This document shows positions 11,164 to 21,636 of a stretch of 64,000 nt of DNA, one piece after another. This DNA comes from Emiliania huxleyi CCMP1516 (taxonomy: Eukaryota; Haptophyta; Isochrysidales; Noelaerhabdaceae): positions 64,501-128,500 of the forward strand of contig NW_005199363.1 in the NCBI RefSeq assembly GCF_000372725.1. Reading direction: 5' to 3'. The first letter of the stretch is position 1; every line of letters begins with the position of its first letter. The notes below the pieces were generated by a model. It was given only the letters and a program-made list of their open reading frames with translations. It was not told where the DNA came from and ran no database searches. The position numbers were made by a program, and so were the translations under genes.

Positions 11164-12404
11164 TCAGCCTTCACGGCTCGTTACCGCGGCCGGCGGATGT
11201 CGGCCCGCGCCCCCCGTCCGGAAGATGGCCGTGAACTCTGCGTCGAGGGCGTCCGCCACGGCCTCGCGCGCCTCCGGCGTCCCCCCTCCTCCCTGGTCCG
11301 CCTCCGCCTTCGCCCTCTCCAGCAGCTCCTTCTTCCGGCAGCTCATCGCCCGCGCTAGCGCCGCCCGCTCCGCCGCAGGGCGCCGGCGCGTGTCCTCGGA
11401 CTGCAGGTGCAGCGACACGGCGGCGCGCAAGCGTAGGTCGAGCGCGTGCGCCGCGCTCGCGGCGGTCGCGGCCGCCGCCTCTGCGCGGGCCTCCTCGGCC
11501 TCCTCGCCGTTTGGCGGGCCTGTGGGACGTGTCGGGGACGCGTCTGGGACGAGTCCTGCGGCCGGGTGGCGCCTCCTCGAGGGCAGGGCGGCGGGCCGGC
11601 TGGGACGGCGGCGGCGAGGAGAGGCGCGAGCCGGTCCCACGGGAAGGGCTCCGCGCCTACCCACGACTCTCGCGCGGTGAAGACGCTCCTCTCCACAGCC
11701 GCGCCTGCCAGCGAGGCGGCAAGGGCACCTGCGCCGGAGGAGGAGGCCGAGGGGAGGGAGATGGTGCTGCACTCCCACGGGTGCCTCGCCGGGTCGGGCC
11801 ACTGCAGCACCTCGGCCATGTGGCTCACCGTCGCATCCGCGACCCGGGCGGACTCTTGCCTCGCCGCGTTCCGCCGCAGCGCCTCTGCAAGAGGCAGAGG
11901 CAGGCAGAGAGTGCAGCAGCCGAGCCGGCCGTCCCTGGCGAGGCGGTGGTACACGCGCCGCATCGAGCGGTAGTGCATGTTGTCGTCGAGCAGAACGACG
12001 TCGAAGCTGTCGCCGCCGCTGGCGGGTGCACCGCCGCTGCTGCCCGAGCCGCCGCCGCTCTCACCGAGCTGCGCGAGGGGAGCCGGCGGCGGCCCGTCGC
12101 CGCACGCAACGCCAAAGTGGTGCCGCACCGAGCGCAGGACGCTATCGCGCGCCTGGTGCCACAGCTCCGGGCTGTAGCCCGTGTGACCGCAGGCCGCCGC
12201 CAGGTTGCCGAGCACGTCGTCGAAGCTCAGCCAGAACACCCGCACCGCCGAGACGCCGAAGGGCGCAAGCCGCGGCAGCAGCTCCTTGGCGCCGTCCCGC
12301 AGAAGCGCTGCCGACAGTGTCGACTTGCCAGCCGCAGGCAGGCCGCACATGAGCACGAGCGCGCCCGGCGGCGGCGGCGAGTCAGGCCCCTGCGAGTCAC
12401 TCAT
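11164..12404 (-). CDS. PSTK: L-seryl-tRNA(Sec) kinase (PSTK)
   Basis: Two exons (12404-11597 and 11519-11164) encode about 387 aa, close to the animal enzyme. PSTK phosphorylates Ser-tRNA(Sec) to give the Sep-tRNA that SepSecS turns into Sec-tRNA. Seen here: P-loop CGLPAAGKST at residues 20-29, a DD pair after the beta-strand (WLSFDDVLG), the PSTK signature VVLLDDNMHYRSMRRVYHRLAR, then CTLCLPLPLAEALRRNAAR and H-P-W-E-C in place of the usual N-A-W-E-H. The C-terminal exon is Ala/Glu helical, as in the tRNA-binding tail. The intron (11596-11520) is GC-AG, starts with a copy of the downstream exon start (GGCCCGCC) and carries the GACGTGTCC minisatellite. It implies selenoproteins in this organism. 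Confidence 0.85.
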
Positions 12405-12436
12405 GCCTCGAGCAAAAAAATAAACTTATGCGCGCA

Positions 12437-12485
12437 CTGTGTTCGTGCGTCGCCCATCTCTACTGGAGGTGACTGGTATTTATTT
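12437..12485 (+). repeat. Dispersed repeat E, truncated copy
   Basis: TTCGTGCGTCGCCCATCTCT followed by a TATTTATTT tail. Longer copies are at 61745-61852 (+) and 52734-52850 (-). The (ATTT)n tail on one side suggests a SINE-like retroposon. Confidence 0.65.
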
Positions 12486-14332
12486 TGTTATGGCGCGCAC
12501 TGAAAAATCAGAAGAAAAAGCGCTGGAAGGCTGCGCGATCGCGTATTATGATCGGTGTGAAAACAGCATAGTAGTAGGACGGCCATTGGAGTAGGGAGTC
12601 CACCGTGCTGCGAACCTGTCGCTGTCCCTTGTCAGGAGCAGGAGAACTAGGAGAGCGCAACCAGTAGGAGGCCCGCGCCTGCCCCCGTGCCGCCGGGTGC
12701 AACCTGTCCTATATACGAGAGGGGAATTCCTGGGTTAGCCCTGTCGTGTGGGTGAACCCTGCCCAGCCCCCCTCCGTGTCGCGATGCGCTCCCCACTCCC
12801 GTTCCCCTGTGTCCCTGATCGTCCTTGCAAGATCCTTGCTCGTGCAGGTGGGGACCCTTATCTCCCGGTGGATCCCGCCGTAAAGCGCGTAATCCCCGTT
12901 CTCGCCGTCAAAACCATTCCAACCGCAATATTGGAGGGTGGGGACACATGACCCACTATATACTCTCGTCAGAGTGTGTGACCGTTTTATTTTATTGAGA
13001 GCGCCTTCGTCAGTCAGTCTTACACACCTCCAAGCATGGAGGACGGGCCCACACGCACACACACGCTGCACACGATTGGCTCGGGAGCCGACACGAGAGG
13101 CACACTGTCACCGGCCTTAGCACCGGGTCCGGACTGCTGGACACACAGCACGCAGCTCACACGCAGGACAGCTCACCTGCTCACGAGGTGGCGCTATATA
13201 GTGGGGTTCTCAGGGACTGACACGGGAGAAGAAGGTGGAGCACAGGGATGGGGACACAGAACTCACGAACTGATATCCCACCCCGCGCCGGGGGCGGTGG
13301 CGCGCGCGAGCGCCGGGGTATTTGGACCCGCAGTCTGGCAGGCGCCAGGCCACAGACCCGCCGGCAGAGCCTTGAGTGGAAAGCGGCGAGTCGTGCAAGG
13401 AACATGTGAGTCGCAATTCCTGGGGTCCTTGTGGCGGGCCACCCTGTCCAGAGGCGGAGGTGCCCTTCTGGGATCTTGTGATTGAGTCTACGGGCCCTCG
13501 GCCACGCTCTCTCCTTTCGTGGCTGATAAGCATTCGCAGACCAGGCGATGGAGATGGTGGATTGTGTGATGTGTGTTAGGTGTATGATGTGTAGTAATCT
13601 GCTGTGGATTGTGTGATGTGTAGTAATTCGAGGGACGCGACCCACTTCGCCACAGACGGTCCCGCGCCTCGCCGCTAAGTTTGCGGCACGCCCCGCACCG
13701 TCCGCTGTGCCGCGTTTTTTGTCCGGAGTGAAAAGAACAACGCGCTCGTCGGTGGCGGCTTCCCTCAACCTGCGCCGCGCTCGGCGAACCTCGACAGCGC
13801 TTTCCGTGGCATGCAGCTCTTTGCGACAGAAGCCTGGAGAGCAGCTCCTCTGCTGCTCACACACTCTGCACAGTTGACACAGCCCACTGTGCGGCTGCCA
13901 CAGCTGTGACAGCGATGGGCTCGCCCTCACTGGCCCTCAGTCACTTGTGCTGCGGCTTGTGTGAGCGACAGTGCTCGGCGACTGCCGGCACACTGTGAGA
14001 CCATGGGTGTGAGGTAAAACCACGCTACCAGCGCTTGGTCACATCGGCCCCGAGGTCAGATCCATCTACTCTGTTGATGACAAGACTTGTCTACCGGCTG
14101 GAGCCGAGCAGGAGGGCCCGGCGCACAACCCCTTGGTCAACTCACCCTCCACACACCACACCCCGTAGTAATCTGCAAGGCAATTTGACCCGCACCTAGT
14201 AATCTGCAACGTGCAAGAGAAAAGAGCTCAAACGTAGCGTAAACTCTGCACAATTTTTCCAAACTAAAAAGCAAAAATCGCGACAGTGCCGAACGCGAAC
14301 GCGCCAGTAACCGCCAACACGAAACAGGCTGG
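12486..14332. other. No gene recognised
   Basis: Both strands have open stretches, but none shows a recognisable motif or a GC-rich codon pattern like the neighbouring genes. A GTGTGATGTGTAGTAAT motif recurs around 13565-13625 and the GTAGTAATCTGCA motif near 14166-14205. Poly-A/T is richer than in genic DNA. This stretch may hold decayed repeats. Confidence 0.4.
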
Positions 14333-15604
14333 TCAGTAAGTCCTCGCCAACGCCCCCGTTGCTCTCTCCCGCTCCCTCGCCGCCTCCTCCGCCTCGCTCA
14401 TCGCGCGGTATGCGCCGTGCTCCACAAACAGGAAACGGTGCAGCGCCTCGAGGTCGCGCACGCTCGACACCGCGCCCCGCCGCAGCGCCTCGAGCGAGCG
14501 CTCCTCCTTCCGCCTGCGCGCCGCGCCGTCCTCGTCGCCCAGCCCCCGCCCCGGCACCTGTGCACGCGGGCAGCCCACTCTGAGAGAGGCGCCGCCCGCC
14601 GCCCGCCCGCCGACGAACCCCCTCGAACTGCAGTGCTCCGCCTCTCGGGCATCTCGGGTGTGATCTCGTGTGGTCTCGGGTGATCTCGCACCCCCTCGAA
14701 CTCGAGCTCGGCGGGAGGCGACCGCCGCCGCCCCGCCCGGTCGGGCAGCGAGAAGACCCACTCAAAGATGGCTCGCCTGCCCACAGCGCGTAGCTGTGAA
14801 GAGACGCCGTTCACTGCTGGAGCAGAGGCACCCACTCGAAGATGGCTCGCGTGCGCGGCAGGTGGAAGTCCGAGGTCACGACGAGCATCCGCCGCCACTG
14901 CGCGAGGTGGGGCCCATCAGGTGGGGCCCATCAGCCGGACCTCGGCGATACCTCGGCACTATCTCCGCCCATCTCCCCGCCCGGAGATAGGACCTCACCT
15001 CTCGGCGATCTCTCGGGCTAGATCTCGCCTGTGCCAAGTCGGCGTGCATCAGCCGCGCGAACGCCGCGTTGCCGATCGTGTCGAGGGACCAGCTCTCTAG
15101 CAGCACCCGCTCCGGAGCGACGCCTCGCCGCACGAGGTAGCGGGCCTACGGCGAAGGCTCCGAGAGAAGCTCGGCTCGAGCGCCGCATCGCTGCTAGACT
15201 GCTTGAAGGTGGAGCGCCGAGGCGGCAGCCTCGTCGACGGCGTAGCCGCGGCTGTCGGTTGGCGCCGGCTTGTGTGTTGTACCGCGCGAGAGGACGAGGT
15301 AGGAGGCCGTCTCGTGGTCGTGCCTTAGCGCCGCTTCGAGCCGCTCGGCCACCCACGGAGCGGGCTCACGCGCCGCGTCGAGGCCGCCGCCGGGCACGAT
15401 GACGCAGTCAAAGTCACTGCGCGAGGCGGCCGCCTCGGCGGCGCGGCGTTCGGAGAGGAGCCAATATGAGACGATCACCGACCCGGACGCGAAGATCAAA
15501 AGCGCGGCCGGCGGTCGCAACCGGCGCCACCTGCCTCGCTTTCGGCCGCGACGCCTGCCAAAGCCGTTGTCCGGGAGAAGAGAGCCAGTCGTGTAGCCCG
15601 ACAT
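14333..15604 (-). CDS. Single-pass membrane protein with DUF218 (YdcF/SanA-like) domain
   Basis: Exons 15604-15203, 15145-15029, 14897-14851 and 14776 onward, with the last exons ending at TGA 14333. The N-terminus has a basic patch (RRRGRKRGRWRRL) and then a membrane segment, AALLIFASGSVIVSYWLL. The DUF218 core follows: CVIVPGGGLDAA, LVLSRG, RGYAVDEAAASALHLQARYL, LLESWSLDTIGNAAFARL, MLVVTSDFHLPRTRAIFEWV. The C-terminus is SSVRDLEALHRFLFVEHGAYR, typical of the eukaryotic members. Function of the family is not settled. The first three introns fit GC-AG; in 14850-14777 the intron begins with a ~21-nt copy of the next exon start. The last junctions, between 14690 and 14560, are uncertain. Confidence 0.75.
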
Positions 15605-15787
15605 GGTCGTTGGCACACGATGGCGAGAGGGTTGGTTCCCGCGGGGGTGTGGGGCTTCCACGCGGTCACAGACACACTGTATATGAGCTGCTGCCTCGCT
15701 GCTGCGAGTTGACATATCCGGTGATGTGCGAGCGTTCCGTTCGTGCGTCGACTGGCTCCCGGTTCGAGTCGCCGGGGGGGAGGGGGG

Positions 15788-15850
15788 GGCCTCCTTGGCC
15801 TCCTCGGCCTCCTCGGCCTCCTCGGCCTCCTCGGCCTCCTCGGCAGCCTC
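15788..15850. repeat. Minisatellite (CTCCTCGGC)n
   Basis: Seven or so copies of a 9-nt unit upstream of the DUF218 gene. It reads as EEAEEAEE on the minus strand but lies beyond the likely start codon. Confidence 0.9.
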
Positions 15851-16002
15851 GGCTGCTTGGCGCACGCGGCGCGCGAGCCGCGCCGCGCTGCCTTTTTGCT
15901 CGCTGCCTCCGTTGTCGGCTCGGCCGTTCCGTCTCCTCGCTCTGGCTCGGGCCGTGGGCGTGCTGCTGCTGCTGCTTGGCACTGTTGTCGCCATTTTCAA
16001 TA

Positions 16003-16043
16003 TCTCTCTCTCTGCTCTCTCTCTCTCTGCACTCTCTCTCTCT

Positions 16044-16095
<52 letters not shown>

Positions 16096-16111
16096 GGGTC
16101 TCTCTCTCTCT

Positions 16112-16186
<75 letters not shown>

Positions 16187-16192
16187 CCCCCC

Positions 16193-16237
<45 letters not shown>

Positions 16238-16238
16238 C
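16003..16238. repeat. Long (CT)n microsatellite with poly-C interruption
   Basis: Almost uninterrupted CT dinucleotides for about 235 bases, broken by GGGG, GGGGTC and a C10 run. Confidence 0.97.
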
Positions 16239-16844
16239 CCCGGGCCAGCTGCACGCACGCTCGGTGACATCTCTTCACCTTCACACTGGTCGAGTCATAG
16301 GTGACGCGAGGGCGCTCACTTAATTGATTAATTCACTCATTAATTCCTTAATTGCGTACCGTATTCCGGGTAATCTTAATTATTAATCATCGGGCGGGGC
16401 GCGGCGCGGCGGCTGCGCGAGGCGGCGGCGCGGCGCGGCGGCGGGCGGGGCGGAGCGGGGCGGCGAGACCATCTGTACTGAACGGACCAGCTAGCTGGTC
16501 TTTGAGTCGGCGCAATGGTAGCGCCGCCCTCGACTCAAGGGGCTGCCTTCCATCCGCCGCTGCTCAGGCCGGGGGAGGGGGGGAAACCTCCTGTTCCTCG
16601 CGGAACGGGAGCAGCCCCCTCCTTGCCCGGTCTGCGAAGCAGGGTGGTGGTCGTGCCATCTTCGCTTCAAAACGACCACGCCGCAATCGTCGCCGGCGCG
16701 CGACACGTTCCCGGAGGCCGGACTGTCCTGGTCGAGAGTGTGTGCCGCCAAGGCGGGACCACTCGGGGACAGTGCCGACGGGACGCGGCTCGAAGGGTGT
16801 GGCTCCGCAGCGCGGCTGGCACTCGTCGCAGAGGCCTCACCTTC

Positions 16845-17455
16845 GAAAAGTCGGGCATGGCTCCACCCGCAACTTTGTCGCTAACACGCGCGCACCGCCG
16901 AGCCTGCGGCGGGCGCGCTGCGGCCGCACGTCTACTTCGTCATAGTGCCACGACGTGCGGCCTAGATTTAGCCCACGCACCTCTGCTCGCAAACACTCAC
17001 CCATTTGATTGTCACTGTCCGTGAGTGCGAGATTAGGGCCAGCCGTAGGCAGCTAGCCCATGAGGAGAGCGTCCATAGACACCTCACTTAGACCCCACAC
17101 ACGGTCTCGTCCGTGCCTCGCCGGCCGGCGAGATTGCTGGAGGTAGAGCAAGCCTGCTCTAGCCTCGCATGTCACTTCCTGTTGTCTGTTGTGTCGTTGT
17201 GCCCTTGTTTGTTTCTCTTGGCACCGTGGAGTGCTGGGGGGGGCGACAGGGAGGATATGGCCTTGAGTTATGTGTACGCCAACTCAGGGTGTGTGGCAGC
17301 CCGCTGGCTGTGTGTCTTGTGAGCCTGTTTGTGTCTGTGTGTCGCTCGTGCGTGCCGTCATCATCTGTCTAGCGTCCACCCATACCGCGTTGGTGTCCAG
17401 TCCGAGCCTGGCTGTTCTTCACCTTTCTACCTACCTACCTACAGACAGACAAAGA
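16845..17455 (+). repeat. Dispersed repeat B, long copy
   Basis: About 600 bp that recur as the reverse complement at 58050-58665 and partly at 63335-63515 (+) and 35970-36030 (+). All plus-sense copies end at the same place, GGTGTCCAGTCCGAGCCTG followed by CTGTTCTTCACCTTTC and a CTAC or CATA tetranucleotide tail. A shared 3' end with a short tail and variable 5' truncation suggests a non-LTR retroposon or SINE. Confidence 0.75.
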
Positions 17456-17564
17456 ACCAGAGTTAAGGTCATTCACGGGTGTCCGCGGCCCACTGTGCCC
17501 GCTGGTAGGACAGTGACCGCCGCAAACCCTGTGATCAGCTCCATGCGATCTCGGATATTTTTTG

Positions 17565-17690
17565 TCGTGCAAGCCCCGCAGAGGTGCGGGCGAGAGGGCG
17601 GCCCGAGCCCGAAAGGGCCCGCCCTCGACCTTGCTCTACATGGTAACGGATAAGAAGAGAAACTATGGACCGGGACACGCTGTGGTTCAG
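17565..17690 (+). repeat. Direct repeat, copy 1 (copy 2 at 19208-19335)
   Basis: GAGGTGCGGGCGAGAGGGC through ACATGGTAACGGATAAG and GGGACACGCTGTGGTTCAG is almost identical at 19208-19335. It contains the inverted pair GGGCGG-CCCGAGCCCGAAAGGGCCCGCCC. Both copies are near a shared ACAGGGGC..CAATCCTGTCCC motif (17772, 19009). Confidence 0.8.
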
Positions 17691-17821
17691 ACGTCCCCCC
17701 CCTCGACGCAGTCGAGTGACTCACATGAATAGGGAGGAGAAAGTGTCCCCCACATATCACCACAGACGCAGCACAGGGGCTCCAATCCTGTCCCAGCCTG
17801 GGGGCCTCGGCTAGATCTCAC

Positions 17822-18746
17822 TGGTTGGGTAGTAGTCTAAGTTCTGAGCCTCGAGGCTGAGCGGGTCTAAGACTAAGTGTGCTTAAGCACACTGGGGTGC
17901 TTACGCGGTCTAAGATCGGCGGCAGCCTCTTATGCGGGCTAAGTCAAAGTCTGCCGTGGCACGGCCTGGGGCCAAGAGGCTCCCACCGTGATCAACGATA
18001 CGGCGCTAGCCCCCAAATTTTCTTCGCCTGCGGCGGGCGCCTTCTAATCCGGATCGATCCTTCTCATGCTCAGCAATCGCCGCCTCAGCATCCTCCTCTT
18101 CCGATTCTCGTTGCTCTTCTTGAGCGCAATCTTCAAGCCAAACAGTTCTCACAAATTAGCCTCAAGCTCAAACAAACGCATGTCAAGGAAGCCTGTGTAT
18201 GCTGGTCCTCTTTGAACGATCCGCGCGTGAGGTAGCATAGGGCCTTGTTGGCAGCAGCCAGCTTGTTGCGCTGCTTCGTTGCGATGAGCTGATTGGGATC
18301 GCAGAAGTGCATATCCATGCCAAGCACCGCCACGATCTTGAAGCAGAACACATCGCAACCGCATCGTCCGCACTGCCATCGGCATGCCGCGCCCGCCGCT
18401 TCGCCGCAGCCGCCTTGAGACATGCATAGCGGCAGCACATGGTACGGTGCGCGTACTTGAGCAGGAGTTGCGCGCCACAAGTAGCGCACTGGCCCTGGGA
18501 CAAGGCGATATGGCGTCGTGCGCGGCATACGTTGGTCGGGACGCGTCCAGGTATATTTCGGGTAAACCTGGACTTTTGCAGGTATACCCGAGTTTTACCC
18601 GGAGATGGCCTTGTGTCGTCTAAGTTCATGGCCCCCGACCATACAGCGTCTAAGTCCGAGCCCGGCTCCTTGCGGGGGCTAAGTTGAGCGCTCGCTCGCT
18701 GCAGAGGCTAAGTGTAGAGCGACCCTCTAGCCCTACTACCCAACCA
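17822..18746. mobile_element. TIR element with subterminal CTAAGT-motif arrays
   Basis: The ends are inverted: TGGTTGGGTAGTAG at 17822-17835 and its complement CTACTACCCAACCA at 18733-18746. Inside each end are several copies of GTCTAAG/GGCTAAGT separated by small hairpins such as AGCCTCGAGGCT and TGCTTAAGCA. The middle carries a Cys-rich minus-strand frame. This looks like a small DNA transposon; no transposase catalytic motif was found. Confidence 0.6.
18133..18629 (-). CDS. Cys-rich hypothetical reading frame inside the TIR element
   Basis: Two overlapping minus-strand frames carry Cys-rich peptides. One has QCATCGAQLLLKYAHRTMCC, a zinc-finger-like spacing. The other has CGRCGCDVFCFKIVAVLGMD followed by DPNQLIATKQRNKLAAANKA. 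A frame change or intron would join them. It might be a DNA-binding protein of the element, but the family is not recognised. Confidence 0.3.
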
Positions 18747-19344
18747 TTTAGATCTCCAGTGGGGAGTGCGAGGGCTGGATCGACTGCAGCGAGAGTGTGG
18801 GTTGTGGACCGTCCCACCAGGGATAGCGTGTGGCATAGATGTTCCCCTGGAAGTAGAGAGGCTGATGTCTCTCGCCCTGCAGGAAGGAGAAACTCAGACG
18901 GAAGAGTGAAAACTCCTCCCTGCGGCATGTGCGCAGAACGGGTTGCGCAATGTGCGGCATCGTGTTGAGGGCTCGGGAGGGCAACGACGGCAGCGTTGCC
19001 GAGCTTGTACAGGGGCCTCAATCCTGTCCCCGATGGGGTGCGCCTCTCGCCGCGCGCGTAGCAGTCGGCGCGCGGGTAGCCTCAGAGATGCGCAGAGCGA
19101 GATGCGGGTATCAGCAAGGACCAAGCCCTGGGCTTGGATGGGCGCGGCGAAGCCGCGGCGCAGTGGATAGCGTGAAGAACTCGAGATCGCTGGGATCTTG
19201 AGCCGCCGCTGCCACGTGCAAGCCCCGCCGAGGTGCGGGCGAGAGGGCGGCCCGAGCCCGAAAGGGCCCGCCCTCGACCTTGCTCTACATGGTAACGGAT
19301 AAGAAGAGAAACTATGGAGCGGGACACGCTGTAGTTCAGACGTT

Positions 19345-19562
19345 TGTAGGCACCGTAACACCAAAAAACTAGTCTGTCTTGCAGTGAAAAGTAATCCGAG
19401 CAAACCCGCGGCCGCAATGAATTAAAAGGCTCGGTTTTCGAGGGGGGATCTGGTTCTGGAGAATGCAGAATCTGGGAATCGGCTCACCCACGGATCCCCA
19501 CCTCATCGAAAAACTTTTCACTGCAAGACATACTAGTTTTTTAAGGTGCTCTACAACCTAGG
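19345..19562. mobile_element. Short MITE-like element
   Basis: Left end AAAAAACTAGTCTGTCTTGC (19360-19379) followed by AGTGAAAAGT is matched in inverse at 19513-19545. The outer GTAGG..CACC and GGTG..CTACAACCTA also pair. About 215 bp, no coding capacity. It lies beside the direct repeat copy at 19208-19335. Confidence 0.65.
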
Positions 19563-19699
19563 CACAAAAGAGATGGCATTTGAGGCCAATTAGGGCCCCT
19601 TAGACGGTCACTGGTAGGCCAAAATCCCCACTGGGACACTGGGCCGGGAGCAACCTTAATACGTAGTACGCAAACCCGTGCTCTGCGCGCTTGCCGCGC

Positions 19700-20818
19700 T
19701 CACGCCTCGACGACGACGTCGGCAGGCGCGATCGTGATGTCGCTGCACGCCGACCATACCTGCGCCGTCAGCTCGCAGTCCCACCGCCAGCCCAGCACGT
19801 ACTCTCCGGGCGGCGTGTCGGCGGGCACGCGCACGGTGTCGAGGATGTTGACGGTGGTCGGCCAATTGCCGGCGCACGGTCCGGGGTTGCTGCCGTACTC
19901 ACCGACCGCCCTCGGCGCGCGCACCTTTGGCTCGAAGCCCGCACGGCACTTGGCGGGGAAGGCCCTCTCGTTGATGGGCAACGGGTTCATCGCCCACATC
20001 GAGCCGGCGGGGTACGTGCCTTCAGTGACGTACGTGCCGTTGATCTCCTCGATGTGGCCGTCGCTCCACCGCAGCAGCTGCGACCCCTCAAAGGCGAGGT
20101 GCCTCTGGCGGAAGCACTCCTCCGTGAGCGCTTCCCCCTTCGGGCACAGCCGGAACGCGTACCCGCCGCCGTGGTTGGCGCGGATGAACCAGCCTGTTTG
20201 CCCGAGCCCGCCGGCCGCCCACACGACGCCGGTCGGCGCCTCGGGTAGCTTGGAGCCGAGGTCGCCCTGCTTGGCGAACTGCGTCGCGTTGTACTCGCCG
20301 CTCTGGACGCCGGCCACGGGCCCGCCGCCCGCCATGCCGCACGCGTCAAAGATGGGCGCCGTGCCCGGCGCTCTCCAAGGGTTGTAGCGCGTCCAGTCCT
20401 GCGGCGAGAGCGGGACGGCCTTGCGATTGGCCGTGCGCCACTCCGGCTTGTTGAGTGTCGCGTTGGCACACCGCTCGCACCGGCACGGCTTGCCGTCGCG
20501 CCGCCCGTCGCCGTCGGGCTTCTTGCAGCCGATGGTGGCGCCAGATGCAAACCAGAAGCAAGCCTGCCCAACGTCGCATGCCTCGGTGCCGTTGGAGCAC
20601 GAGCACCCCTCCTGACACGACGGCGGACGCGTCCCACAGGTCTCGTTGGGAAGACCCCACCGTCCCGTGCCCGGAAAGTCCGGAACCGTCGGGTAGCCAC
20701 CCTTCCACGGCGCCGCGAAGCGGTCGATGGCGTTCCGCGTCTGGGGCATCACGAGCGAGCCGTGCGCCGACACGCCGGCGGCGAGGGACAGGAGGAGGGT
20801 GGACGTGACGAGAGGCAT
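19700..20818 (-). CDS. Secreted lytic polysaccharide monooxygenase-like protein (chitin-binding type)
   Basis: One uninterrupted exon of 372 aa from ATG 20818. Residues 1-18 are a signal peptide (MPLVTSTLLLSLAAGVSA) cut just before His19 in AHGSLVMPQTRNAID. An N-terminal His after cleavage is the hallmark of LPMOs, whose His-brace binds copper. A Cys-rich block (CGTRPP, CSCSNG, CDVGQACFWF, CRCERC) follows. The C-terminal half has the GEYVLGWRWDCE strand, with YVLGWRWD typical of LPMO_10/AA15-like folds. Predicted to cleave chitin or a related cell-wall polysaccharide oxidatively outside the cell. The single exon contrasts with its intron-rich neighbours. Confidence 0.8.
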   Translation of the reverse strand: MPLVTSTLLLSLAAGVSAHGSLVMPQTRNAIDRFAAPWKGGYPTVPDFPGTGRWGLPNETCGTRPPSCQEGCSCSNGTEACDVGQACFWFASGATIGCKKPDGDGRRDGKPCRCERCANATLNKPEWRTANRKAVPLSPQDWTRYNPWRAPGTAPIFDACGMAGGGPVAGVQSGEYNATQFAKQGDLGSKLPEAPTGVVWAAGGLGQTGWFIRANHGGGYAFRLCPKGEALTEECFRQRHLAFEGSQLLRWSDGHIEEINGTYVTEGTYPAGSMWAMNPLPINERAFPAKCRAGFEPKVRAPRAVGEYGSNPGPCAGNWPTTVNILDTVRVPADTPPGEYVLGWRWDCELTAQVWSACSDITIAPADVVVEA

Positions 20819-21636
20819 GCGGGTCCGCAGTACTCAGAGTCAGACGGCGCGGGTGTTTTGTTTTTTTGCGATAGGGACGCTCCGACCTTTGGGGGGGGGG
20901 GGGGGGGGGGCAAGAAAAAGCCACAGAACGCTCTTGCAACTTGCACCAGACACGCTCGGCGCGATTGCGTAGTTCCTACACCATCCACGGGACACGGCGG
21001 CGATGAGGGTGGCTCTGCGTGGGACGTCGAGCGTACAGGAACGAGGCGAGAAGAGGTGGCTCGTCTTCGAACTAGTGCTTGAGGAGGTGGAGGATCTGCA
21101 CCTTGCGTGGCATAAGGCAAAAGCGGAGGAAGAGGAGATGAACGCAGACCTGATAGGGTGTGGAGTCTGTGACACATTGGGCTCTCCCCCCCTTCTCGCC
21201 AACCCACTAAATTCCAGCAGAGTTCTCTGCGCTTCGAAGTACTCGAGTGCAGAAAACGGCGGACCAGCTGCTTCCCCCATATGGCGCTTGCGCCGCGCAG
21301 CGTGGGCGCGTCGTCCGTGACGGATGCGGGCCGTTGTATCGCGGGATCGCTGGGAGCCGCTCGGCTCCCCACGCGCCGCCGAGCTGCGATGGCGCCACCG
21401 CAACGGCTGCCCCTCCTCGGCTCCCGCCCCGGGGCTGCCGAAATAGGCGCCCCGAGCCACCGTTTGCAACATCCGCGCGGAACGACGGTGGTGCCGACGC
21501 CCCCCTGACCGGCAAACACCACCAGAAGGGAGGTGCTGCAGATTAGCAGCAAAAACAGCAAAGCACTAAGGAAACTGCGCCGCGATGTGCGGCGGGCACA
21601 CCGGCCACGGGCCAAACACATCATACCTAGGTCCCT
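20819..21636. other. No gene recognised; poly-G tract
   Basis: Contains a G22 run at about 20889-20910, upstream of the LPMO start codon. Other frames have no recognisable motif. It should include the LPMO promoter. Confidence 0.45.

Noticed and set aside
13181-13930. 250-codon minus-strand frame with HTIHSRLLHIIHLTHI
   Set aside because: The peptide reflects GTGTGATGTGTAGTAATC repeats in the DNA; no codon pattern like the real genes.
15194-16270. Minus-strand frame with RERERE repeats upstream of the DUF218 start
   Set aside because: It is the translation of a (CT)n microsatellite; the DUF218 protein has a natural ATG at 15604 with a membrane anchor just after it.
20749-21624. 290-codon minus-strand frame upstream of LPMO
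   Set aside because: Antisense to the LPMO leader and a poly-G run; no motif.
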